Of a DNA stretch of 5,216 bases, positions 1 through 5,216 are shown piece by piece. The DNA is from Methanimicrococcus sp. (GTDB lineage: Archaea > Halobacteriota > Methanosarcinia > Methanosarcinales > Methanosarcinaceae). Made by a program: the position numbers and the translations under genes. Below the pieces are notes generated by a model. It saw only the letters and a list, made by a program, of their open reading frames with translations. It was not told the origin of the DNA and made no database searches. Numbering within the stretch: position 1 is the stretch's first letter; every line of letters begins with the position of its first letter. The stretch lies in NCBI GenBank assembly GCA_009776675.1, contig WRNK01000108.1, positions 1-5,216 on the forward strand. The letters are read 5' to 3'.

Positions 1-10
1 TTTTTTTCTT

Positions 11-144
11 TTTTTATTTTATTAGTTCTATCTTGTTTCAGTTTTTATTTTATTAATTCTATCTTGTTTCAGTTTTTATTTTATTAATTCTATCTTGTTT
101 CAGTTTTTATTTTATTAATTCTATCTTCTTTCAGTTTTTATTTA
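11..144. repeat. 31-bp AT-rich tandem repeat array (four units plus a partial fifth)
   Basis: Four head-to-tail 31-bp units lie at 11-41, 42-72, 73-103 and 104-134, and a partial fifth runs from 135 to about 144. Each starts with TTTTTATTTTATTA and ends with TCTATCTTGTTTCAG on the plus strand. The copies are nearly identical: unit 1 has G for A in the TTAATTC segment, and unit 4 has TCTTCTTTCAG instead of TCTTGTTTCAG. There are no spacers, so this is not CRISPR. Thirty-one bases is not a multiple of three, the array is extremely AT-rich, and I see no open reading frame, so it is non-coding. The unit is close to three helical turns, so its T-tracts would be in phase and may bend the DNA (inference). 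The array begins seven bases past the stop of the PFL gene and shows no stem-loop of its own. Positions 1-10 are a poly-T run that does not match the unit. Confidence 0.93.
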
Positions 145-150
145 TCAAAA

Positions 151-1512
151 TTAATTTGTCAATGACTGAATCGGTGCCGGAATGCGTCCGCCTCTTTTTA
201 TAAATTCTTCAGAACTGTAATCCGAAACTTTCATTACAGGTGCGCGCCCGAGCAAACCGCCAAACTCGACAAAATCACCGACCTTTTTCCCGATCGCCGG
301 AATAATGCGAACAGCTGTTGTCTTTTTATTAATAACGCCGATCGCCATTTCATCTGCAATAATGGCAGACAATGTTGATTCAGGCGTATCTCCTGAAACG
401 GCAATCATATCGAGGCCGACAGAACAAACACACGTCATCGCCTCTAATTTTTCAAGCGACAGCGCCTGATCTTCAACAGCCCGAATCATTCCCGCATCTT
501 CGCTGACCGGAATAAAGGCGCCGCTCAGTCCCCCTACGGAAGAAGAAGCCATAGCGCCTCCCTTTTTAACAGCGTCATTCAAAAGCGCCAAAGCGGCCGT
601 TGTACCGTGCGTACCACAGCGTTCCAGCCCCATCGCTTCCAAAATTTCAGCGACACTGTCTCCAACAGCAGGCGTCGGCGCTAACGAAATGTCAACAACG
701 CCGAAATCAATATCCAAACGCTTGGAAACCTCGCGCGCAGCCATTTCGCCCATTCTTGTAATTTTAAACGCTGTTTTTTTAATTTCTTCGGAAATCTCAC
801 CGAGCGTCGGGTTTTTCAAACGGCGAAGCGCCGAATTGACAACACCCGGTCCGCTGACACCGGCATTGATAATGCAATCCGCCTCGCTGATCCCATGAAA
901 AGCGCCGGCCATAAACGGATTGTCATCCGGCGCGTTTGCAAAAACAACAAGTTTGGCACAGCCAAGACTGTCTTTATCAGCCGTTTTTTCAGCCGTCTTT
1001 TTAATAATTTTACCCATTAGGGCAACAGCATCCATATTAATGCCGGCTTTGGTTCCGGCAACATTGACGGAAGAACAGACTTTATCTGTACATGCCAAAG
1101 CTTCGGGAATCGAATCAATTAATCGTTTGTCACCCGAAGTCATCCCCTTTTGCACCAGAGCCCCAAAACCGCCGATAAAATCAACGCCAACTTTTTTGGC
1201 AGCCTTATCCATGGTTTGAGCCACAGACACGAAATCAGGGTTTTTACAGGCTTCTGCGACAATTGCAATGGGCGTTACAGAAATACGTTTGTTAATGATT
1301 GGAATCCCGTAGAGGTCTTGAACCTCTTCAACAGTGCGCACCAAATCAGCAGCTTTGCCGGTAATTTTTTCATAAATATTTTGATTAAAAACATCCATAT
1401 CCGGATGAGAACAGTCACGCAGGCTGATTCCCATTGTGATGGTGCGAATATCTAAATGTTCCATTCGAACCATGTCGATTGTTTGGAGAATTTCCTCAGA
1501 AGTGATATACAT
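151..1512 (-). CDS. PFL-family protein (DUF711 / UPF0210), 453 aa
   Basis: A full-length member of the DUF711/UPF0210 family, a cytosolic protein whose fold resembles pyruvate formate-lyase and whose reaction is unknown. The assignment rests on overall sequence character: the N-terminal segment with [12 protein letters not shown] (27-38), [15 protein letters not shown] (110-124), the [16 protein letters not shown] stretch (148-163), [11 protein letters not shown] (215-225), the Gly/Ser-rich segment [20 protein letters not shown] (320-339), and the C-terminal GRAPVMKVS (422-430). About 450 residues is the usual length, and there is no signal peptide or membrane segment. The ATG is well supported by GAGGAGG seven bases upstream. 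The gene is second in a unit with the ACT-domain gene, 12 bp downstream of it, an arrangement seen in many bacteria and archaea. The ACT protein may therefore be a ligand-sensing partner (inference). No glycyl-radical motif of true PFL is evident, so it should not be called a formate-lyase. Confidence 0.95.
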   Translation of the reverse strand: MYITSEEILQTIDMVRMEHLDIRTITMGISLRDCSHPDMDVFNQNIYEKITGKAADLVRTVEEVQDLYGIPIINKRISVTPIAIVAEACKNPDFVSVAQTMDKAAKKVGVDFIGGFGALVQKGMTSGDKRLIDSIPEALACTDKVCSSVNVAGTKAGINMDAVALMGKIIKKTAEKTADKDSLGCAKLVVFANAPDDNPFMAGAFHGISEADCIINAGVSGPGVVNSALRRLKNPTLGEISEEIKKTAFKITRMGEMAAREVSKRLDIDFGVVDISLAPTPAVGDSVAEILEAMGLERCGTHGTTAALALLNDAVKKGGAMASSSVGGLSGAFIPVSEDAGMIRAVEDQALSLEKLEAMTCVCSVGLDMIAVSGDTPESTLSAIIADEMAIGVINKKTTAVRIIPAIGKKVGDFVEFGGLLGRAPVMKVSDYSSEEFIKRGGRIPAPIQSLTN

Positions 1513-1519
1513 AAAAACG

Positions 1520-1526
1520 CCTCCTC
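1520..1526 (-). promoter_or_regulatory. Shine-Dalgarno of the PFL gene, overlapping the ACT stop codon
   Basis: GAGGAGG on the minus strand, seven bases before the ATG at 1512. Its first two bases are the last two of the TGA that ends the ACT gene (1525-1527). Ribosomes finishing the ACT gene would stop directly on this site, which suggests translational coupling and fixes the PFL start. Confidence 0.85.
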
Positions 1527-1803
1527 AAATGCGGTGCATATATCTGAAAACATCTTCATGCTGAACGCGGATTTCAACTTTAAGCCTCTTGCCGGTTTCA
1601 GCCATTTTGTCCTGAAAATCTTTCAAAACAAAATTCGCATTTTTGACCTCGCCGATCATCAGCATTGTAAAAATATCATCCATCAACGTTTGGCGAATAT
1701 CAACAATATTGACACCAAATTCAGACATCACACCGGTGACGCCTGCAACAATACCGACAGTATCGACACCAATTACCGTAATCACAAAACGATCCGCTTT
1801 CAT
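1525..1803 (-). CDS. ACT-domain protein, UPF0237 family, 92 aa
   Basis: A stand-alone ACT domain, the small beta-alpha-beta-beta-alpha-beta fold that typically binds amino acids or other small ligands. The signature is visible: VITVIGVDTVGIVAGVTGVM (7-26) for strand 1 and helix 1, then GVNIVDIRQTLMDDIFTMLM (30-49) for strands 2 and 3, and a second helix around 57-73. UPF0237 proteins are about 90 residues, which matches a start at the ATG at 1803. A TTG 39 bases further upstream would add a hydrophobic 13-residue leader (MSIYFIKLFWLKI) not expected in the family, so I reject it, although no good Shine-Dalgarno precedes the chosen ATG. It is the first gene of a unit with the PFL-family gene. 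A regulatory or ligand-sensing role toward that partner is inference. GcvR-like regulators share the fold but usually carry two ACT domains. Confidence 0.92.
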   Translation of the reverse strand: MKADRFVITVIGVDTVGIVAGVTGVMSEFGVNIVDIRQTLMDDIFTMLMIGEVKNANFVLKDFQDKMAETGKRLKVEIRVQHEDVFRYMHRI

Positions 1804-1898
1804 AATTTTCAACCAAAATAATTTGATAAAATAAATTGACAAAACATTTGACTAAATCAGTCATTTTTAAAATAAAAAGATACACACTCAAACATTTA

Positions 1899-1928
1899 AG
1901 TATATATCCATTTTCAAAATCAAATCAA
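1899..1928 (-). promoter_or_regulatory. Possible sigma70-type promoter for the ACT-PFL unit
   Basis: On the minus strand TTGATT (1923-1928) is followed 18 bases later by TATACT (1899-1904), a five-of-six match to TATAAT. Transcription would begin near 1892, giving a leader of about 90 nt before the ACT ATG. The A/T-tract repeats immediately upstream could act as an UP element (inference). In DNA this AT-rich, chance matches are common, and TTGATT also occurs in the neighbouring repeat copy. Confidence 0.4.
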
Positions 1929-2005
1929 AAAATCAAATCAAAAAATCGAAGAAACGAAAAAACAAAAAAATGAAAAACAAAAAAACGAAAAACAAAAAAA
2001 TGAAA
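1921..2005. repeat. Short A-rich tandem repeats in the leuD-ACT spacer
   Basis: Two perfect 13-bp copies of CAAATCAAAAAAT lie at 1921-1933 and 1934-1946. After a short related stretch (1947-1960) come three 15-bp units at 1961-1975, 1976-1990 and 1991-2005: AACAAAAAAATGAAA, AACAAAAAAACGAAA, AACAAAAAAATGAAA. They differ only at a T/C position. On the transcribed minus strand these are T-rich. The block sits between the leuCD terminator and the proposed ACT promoter. It is non-coding and probably arose by slippage in AT-rich spacer DNA. Confidence 0.85.
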
Positions 2006-2017
2006 ATAAATGAAAAG

Positions 2018-2051
2018 AAAAAAAAGCTATCGACAAGTTCATGTCAATAGC
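2018..2051 (-). terminator. Intrinsic terminator of the leuCD unit
   Basis: On the minus strand GCTATTGACA (2042-2051) pairs with TGTCGATAGC (2026-2035), ten pairs including one U-G wobble, around the six-base loop TGAACT. Eight T residues follow directly (2018-2025). The stem begins about 20 bases after the leuD TGA. This is a textbook Rho-independent terminator. The plus-strand direction lacks a T-run immediately after the stem, so it is one-way. Confidence 0.92.
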
Positions 2052-2071
2052 CAAAATCAAATATTATTTTT

Positions 2072-2578
2072 TCAGTCAAACTTGAATCCTTTGTTCTTTT
2101 CGATGTGGGCAACCAATCCGCCATCGTTTAAAATGGTAATCATTGCTGCCGGCAGCGGAGAAAAAGTGAGTTCAACATTTTTTGTGACATTCTTAATGGT
2201 TCCGCCTGCTAAATCCACTTCAAGCTGATCGCCTTCGCCGATTTTATCAGTGTCGCAAATCAAAACCGGAAGACCGACATTAATCGCATTTCTGTAAAAA
2301 ATGCGGGCGAATGATTTTGCCAAAACCGCACTGACGCCTGCCATTTTAATGATTGTGGGAGCATGCTCACGAGAAGAGCCGAGACCAAAATTGTTTCCGG
2401 CGACAACAAAATCGCCTTTTTGGACTTTTTTGGCAAACTCAGGGTCAGCGTCTTCCAAAACGTGTTTTGCAAGTTCGGGAAGATTTGTTCTTAAATGAAA
2501 GAGGCGGCCAGGGGCAATGTGATCGGTACTGATGTCGTCGCCGAATTTGAAGGCGTTTCCTTTGTAAATGGCGTCCAT
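2072..2578 (-). CDS. leuD: 3-isopropylmalate dehydratase/homoaconitase-family small subunit, 168 aa
   Basis: The small swivel-domain subunit of a two-subunit aconitase-superfamily hydro-lyase. With LeuC it isomerises 2-isopropylmalate to 3-isopropylmalate in leucine synthesis, or a related 2-hydroxy acid. Family landmarks are FGDDISTDHIAPGR (12-25), AGNNFGLGSSREHAP (60-74) with the Ser-Ser-Arg substrate-binding loop, and AKSFARIFYRNAINVGLP (87-104). The length of about 165 residues matches the short archaeal/anaerobe-type LeuD rather than the roughly 200-residue proteobacterial form. The ATG directly follows the leuC TAA with no gap and has GAGGTGA five bases upstream inside the last leuC codons. 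A strong terminator lies just downstream. The specificity loop reads HLRT (28-31), which resembles the YLRT reported for methanogen homoaconitase small subunits rather than the YLV(Y/M) of isopropylmalate isomerases. The family is certain; the leucine-pathway substrate is not, and no other leu genes lie in the window. Confidence 0.93.
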   Translation of the reverse strand: MDAIYKGNAFKFGDDISTDHIAPGRLFHLRTNLPELAKHVLEDADPEFAKKVQKGDFVVAGNNFGLGSSREHAPTIIKMAGVSAVLAKSFARIFYRNAINVGLPVLICDTDKIGEGDQLEVDLAGGTIKNVTKNVELTFSPLPAAMITILNDGGLVAHIEKNKGFKFD

Positions 2579-3841
2579 TTAAATCACCTCTCGCGGATCA
2601 GTAATGACACCGAAAATGGCGGTTGCGGCGGCAACTGCCGGAGACCCAAGATAAATGAATCCTTCCGTATTGCCCATACGACCTTGGAAATTGCGGTTTT
2701 GGGTCGCAAGACAAGCTTCGCCGTCTGCCAAGGCGCCTTCGTGAACACCGACACAAGGCCCGCATCCGGGCGCCATAATGATTGCACCGGCTTTGATGAA
2801 AGTTTCAATATATCCTTTTTGAACCGCTTCCAAGAAAATATCTTTTGAAGCCGGAACAACAATCAAACGCGTGTCAGGATGACGCTTTTTGCCCTCAAGA
2901 ATGCGCGCCGCAATTTCAAGATCATCAATTCTGCCGTTTGTACACGTTCCGATAAAGACTTGATCAATTTTGGTACCGGCAACCTCTCCGACAACGGCGG
3001 TGTTGTCAACGGTGTGTGGCTTTGAAATCGTCGGCTCCAATTTGGAAGCATCAATATCGATGACACGCTCATAAACAGCACCGACATCAGCTTTGATTTC
3101 CTTATACTTGTCGCCGCGGCCATGTTCTTTTAAGTAAGCGCGCGTCGTTTCGTCGGTTTCAAAAAGACCGGCTTTGGCGCCGGCTTCGACGGCCATATTT
3201 GCCAATGTAAATCTTTCAGACATGGTCATGTTTTTGACGGTGTCACCGCTAAATTCAAGGGCTTTATAGGTGGCTCCGTCGGCACCGATGAGACCGATTA
3301 AATGAAGAATCAAATCTTTGGCATAAACGCCTTTTTGGAATTTGCCGGTGACGTTGATTCGAAATGTTTCAGGAACGCGAAACCAAGTTTTGCCCAGAGC
3401 GATTCCGACAGCAACATCAGTCGATCCCATGCCGGTTGCAAAAGCGCCAAGAGCTCCTGATGTACAGGTATGAGAATCGGCGCCGATGAGAACTTCGCCC
3501 GGATTGACATAAGATTCAATGAGACGCTGGTGGCAGACACCTTCGCCGGCTTCAGAAAGCTGTGCACCTGTTTTTTTAGAAAACATCCTAAGAATCGTGT
3601 GTGCGTTTGACAAATCTTTTTGCGGGCTTGGTGCGGCATGGTCAATGAAAAGAACGGTTCTTTTCGGATTTGCGGCTTGAACCAGATTCATTTTTTCAAG
3701 CTGCTGAACAGCAAGCGGACCCGTCCCGTCTTGGACGGCAGTGACATCGACATCAACAAGAGTGATGTCGCCGGCATAAACATCTTTACCGGCACGGCCG
3801 CTGATGATTTTTTCAGCTAAAGTTTGCGGTTTTTTTACCAT
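2579..3841 (-). CDS. leuC: 3-isopropylmalate dehydratase/homoaconitase-family large subunit, 420 aa
   Basis: The catalytic subunit carrying the [4Fe-4S] cluster; it dehydrates and rehydrates a 2-hydroxy dicarboxylic or tricarboxylic acid together with LeuD. Numbering from the chosen ATG, the three cluster cysteines are all present: C300 in GTCTNGR, and C360 and C363 in PGCGPC. Other aconitase-superfamily landmarks are FIDHAAPS (65-72), GADSHTCTSGALGAFATGMG (120-139) and NRNFQGRMG (382-390). About 420 residues is typical of the LeuC2/HacA-type subunit, shorter than the roughly 470-residue enterobacterial LeuC. I chose the ATG at 3841 because AAGTGA lies five bases upstream, the same motif and spacing as for leuD. 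A GTG at 3850 in the same frame would add three residues (MII) but falls inside that ribosome site. Homoaconitase, citramalate isomerase or dimethylmalate dehydratase are alternative activities that sequence alone does not separate. Confidence 0.94.
   Translation of the reverse strand: MVKKPQTLAEKIISGRAGKDVYAGDITLVDVDVTAVQDGTGPLAVQQLEKMNLVQAANPKRTVLFIDHAAPSPQKDLSNAHTILRMFSKKTGAQLSEAGEGVCHQRLIESYVNPGEVLIGADSHTCTSGALGAFATGMGSTDVAVGIALGKTWFRVPETFRINVTGKFQKGVYAKDLILHLIGLIGADGATYKALEFSGDTVKNMTMSERFTLANMAVEAGAKAGLFETDETTRAYLKEHGRGDKYKEIKADVGAVYERVIDIDASKLEPTISKPHTVDNTAVVGEVAGTKIDQVFIGTCTNGRIDDLEIAARILEGKKRHPDTRLIVVPASKDIFLEAVQKGYIETFIKAGAIIMAPGCGPCVGVHEGALADGEACLATQNRNFQGRMGNTEGFIYLGSPAVAAATAIFGVITDPREVI
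2584..2590 (-). promoter_or_regulatory. leuD Shine-Dalgarno inside the end of leuC
   Basis: GAGGTGA on the minus strand encodes the last Glu-Val-Ile codons of the large subunit and sits five bases before the leuD ATG. With TAA-ATG directly abutting, this implies translational coupling and equal subunit synthesis. Confidence 0.85.
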
Positions 3842-3872
3842 AATAATCACTTTAAAATAAGAAAAATAAAGA

Positions 3873-3888
3873 CTGAATCAAAATTCAG
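3873..3888 (-). terminator. Weak stem-loop before leuC, possible terminator or attenuator
   Basis: CTGAAT and ATTCAG form a six-pair stem around a four-base loop. On the minus strand it is followed by the T-rich TCTTTATTTTTCTT. It could end CDF transcription or attenuate leuC expression, but the stem is short, AT-rich and the T-run is interrupted. The surrounding spacer (3842-4075) shows no T-box, no leucine-codon leader peptide, and no clear promoter; TTGATA near 3910 lacks a good partner at normal spacing. Confidence 0.3.
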
Positions 3889-4054
3889 AAACATATTCTA
3901 TTTTGGAATTTATCAAAGAGAACTTTAGATATAAAATAGTATTGGAAAAGCCGATATTCATTGGTTCCTTCGGTTCTGCCGGTTCTTTTGATTCCTCAGA
4001 TTTCAAATCCTTGGGATCTTTTTGCCTTTCAATTCCTCGAGGTTCTTCGTATCC
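3878..4054 (-). other. In-frame Lys/Glu/Pro-coding remnant downstream of the CDF gene
   Basis: After the CDF TAA (4076-4078) and a second in-frame TGA (4055-4057), the same reading frame stays open for 58 codons to the TGA at 3878-3880. Its first half is strongly hydrophilic and repetitive, including SEESKEPAEPKEP, and is encoded by 9-bp near-repeats at about 3963-3998. It looks like a charged C-terminal tail cut off by nonsense codons. It has no credible start or ribosome binding site of its own (the first ATG lies late, at about 3961, in the KEP-to-MN part), so I do not call it a gene. The second half resembles ordinary AT-rich spacer. Confidence 0.4.
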
Positions 4055-4075
4055 TCAGCTCCAACAAAACAACCT

Positions 4076-5065
4076 TTACAGCCTTTCTTCAATGATATGC
4101 TTTTCCCGAACAACTTTATTGGGCAAAAATGGTTCGACTTTGATGATGACGTGGGTACTCCGCCCATATTTGCTTTTTAAACAGTTTTCGACATTTTTTT
4201 GAATACCGGCCGCATCTTTAATTTTCATGTCCCCGTCCACCATGATATGAGCTTCAATGGCTTTATGGCTGCCGATTTTTCTTGTTTTTAAAGAATGGCA
4301 ATTCAAAACATTGTCACAACTTATGATAATGGATTCGATTTCCGCATTGATTTCAGGGCTTAAAGAGGCTTCCATCAGATCGTTGATGCTTTTATAAAGA
4401 ATTTTTAAACCAATATAAACAATATAAAGCGACAGAATGACCGCCATAATCGGGTCCAAAACCGCCCATTTGTCACCAAGCAATATGGCTGCACCGATTC
4501 CTACCGCAACGCCGATGGATGAAAAGGCATCCGTTCTGTGATGCCAAGCATTGGCTTCAATCATATCGCTGTCCAATTTTTTTGCGATGCGATGTGTGTA
4601 TTGGTAAAGCAATTCTTTGACAATAATAGAAAAAAGAGCTGCAAGAAATGTAATTGTCATCGGTTTTTCAATCGGAACATTTTGAATGAAATGATAAATT
4701 TCAATGCCGCCCCCATAACAAATGTAGGCGCCGGCAACGACAAGCATGATTCCGACAACAGCTGATGCCAATGTCTCAATTTTTCCGTGTCCATAATTGT
4801 GCGACTCGTCTTGCGGAAGCGCTGACAGACGGATGCTGAAAATGACAACAAAATCACTTAACAAATCCGATAAAGAATGAATGCCGTCTGCAATTAAAGC
4901 GGCGCTGTGACCGAAAAAACCGACAATAATTTTGATAATCGTTAAAATAATATTTGTGACCATTCCGATAATGGTGACGCGCATGCCTTCTTTAGAAAGC
5001 GAAGGGAGCGTTTCAGACGTTTCAATAGGTTTGGAAGGAACATGATCAGGCATCGAAGCAAACAT
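4076..5065 (-). CDS. Cation diffusion facilitator (CDF) family metal transporter, 329 aa
   Basis: An inner-membrane divalent-metal/proton antiporter of the CDF (FieF/YiiP-like, COG0053) family, normally exporting Zn, Fe, Mn, Cd or similar ions. Six membrane segments can be read at about 30-51, 56-80, 99-120, 136-153, 181-197 and 202-224, followed by the cytosolic CDF dimerisation domain (about 230-315). The transport site is intact: HSLSD (63-67) in segment 2 and HHRTD (175-179) in segment 5 give the HxxxD pairs common in zinc-type members. HNYGHGKIE (89-97) is the conserved loop after segment 2. In the C-terminal domain, His257, His267, His273 and His305 are candidate regulatory metal ligands. 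The start is uncertain: AAAGG directly abuts the ATG at 5065, while it lies 11 bases ahead of a second in-frame ATG at 5053 (Met5), which may be the true start. The metal cannot be assigned from sequence. Confidence 0.94.
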   Translation of the reverse strand: MFASMPDHVPSKPIETSETLPSLSKEGMRVTIIGMVTNIILTIIKIIVGFFGHSAALIADGIHSLSDLLSDFVVIFSIRLSALPQDESHNYGHGKIETLASAVVGIMLVVAGAYICYGGGIEIYHFIQNVPIEKPMTITFLAALFSIIVKELLYQYTHRIAKKLDSDMIEANAWHHRTDAFSSIGVAVGIGAAILLGDKWAVLDPIMAVILSLYIVYIGLKILYKSINDLMEASLSPEINAEIESIIISCDNVLNCHSLKTRKIGSHKAIEAHIMVDGDMKIKDAAGIQKNVENCLKSKYGRSTHVIIKVEPFLPNKVVREKHIIEERL

Positions 5066-5216
5066 CCTTTGAAGAGAAATTTCAATAAAAATGTGACGTC
5101 TTAAAAAAGATGTTCTAGTATTTAAAAAACGAATAAAACATTTTTAAGGTAAAACAATTTTTTTGAGATAAATGAAAAATTTTGAATATACCGAAAGGTC
5201 AAAATGAAAATAAAGA
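5066..5216. other. AT-rich region upstream of the CDF gene, no gene seen
   Basis: This 151-bp stretch carries no credible open reading frame. On the minus strand I looked for a promoter for the transporter gene. TTGACC near 5196-5201 and TATATT-like runs occur, but not at normal spacing, so I assign none. No metal-regulator operator (long palindrome) or riboswitch is evident. Confidence 0.5.

Noticed and set aside
11..144. CRISPR-like array at the left edge
   Set aside because: The units are directly adjacent with no spacers, are almost pure A/T, and no cas genes are present.
1456..1821. Plus-strand open frame opposite the ACT gene
   Set aside because: It lies entirely opposite the well-supported ACT gene and the start of the PFL gene, and has no coding character of its own.
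1804..1842. TTG start giving a 105-residue ACT protein with a hydrophobic leader
   Set aside because: The family is about 90 residues and begins at the MKADRFVITV segment. The extension looks like translated AT-rich leader.
4035..4042. CCTCGAGG palindrome after the CDF gene as a terminator
   Set aside because: It is a perfect palindrome with no loop and no following T-run, so it cannot form a proper terminator hairpin.
4055..4057. TGA read as tryptophan, which would change gene ends
   Set aside because: TGA ends both the ACT and the leuD genes exactly where the families end, so it is a stop here.
3842..4075. T-box riboswitch or leucine leader peptide controlling leuC
   Set aside because: I find no T-box-like conserved segment, no run of Leu codons in a short open frame and no strong terminator/antiterminator pair; only a six-pair stem is present.
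3903..4202. Plus-strand open frame of 99 codons
   Set aside because: It runs antisense into the end of the CDF gene, is Ser/Phe-rich because it is the complement of the K/E/P tail, has no ribosome binding site and resembles no family I recognise.

Overview
The window is a compact, single-strand stretch of bacterial chromosome. Five convincing protein genes all lie on the minus strand. In transcription order (right to left) they are a cation diffusion facilitator (CDF) metal transporter, the large (leuC-type) and small (leuD-type) subunits of a 3-isopropylmalate dehydratase/homoaconitase-family enzyme, a small ACT-domain protein (UPF0237 family), and a PFL-fold protein (DUF711/UPF0210 family). 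Genes are of moderate GC, while the spaces between them are extremely AT-rich. The Shine-Dalgarno sequences are strong at the two coupled junctions (GAGGAGG, GAGGTGA), and TAA and TGA both serve as stops, so the standard bacterial code applies. The ACT + PFL pair and the leuC/leuD split-subunit format are widespread in anaerobic Firmicutes-like bacteria and also in archaea, so an anaerobic bacterium is a reasonable guess. No marker gene here fixes the lineage.

Layout. Positions 1-150 hold a 31-bp tandem repeat array that runs to within a few bases of the PFL gene's stop. Positions 151-1803 are a two-gene unit, ACT then PFL, 12 bp apart, with the ribosome binding site of the second gene overlapping the stop of the first. 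Positions 1804-2071 are a long AT-rich spacer holding a plausible promoter for the ACT-PFL unit, A-rich short tandem repeats, and a clear intrinsic terminator for the leuCD unit. Positions 2072-3841 are leuC and leuD, abutting as TAA-ATG with no gap. Positions 3842-4075 are a spacer with a small hairpin and a curious Lys/Glu/Pro-coding remnant in frame with the transporter. Positions 4076-5065 are the CDF transporter, and 5066-5216 is AT-rich upstream DNA.

Functionally these look like three independent units: metal efflux, a hydro-lyase of the branched-chain or 2-oxoacid elongation type with a [4Fe-4S] cluster, and a conserved sensor-plus-PFL-fold pair of unknown reaction. I see no mobile element, CRISPR, phage, tRNA or rRNA. 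Most of the window is ordinary housekeeping or accessory metabolism. The points most worth a second look are the repeat array, the HLRT substrate-loop motif in the small dehydratase subunit, the decayed-looking tail after the CDF gene, and the uncharacterised ACT-PFL pair.
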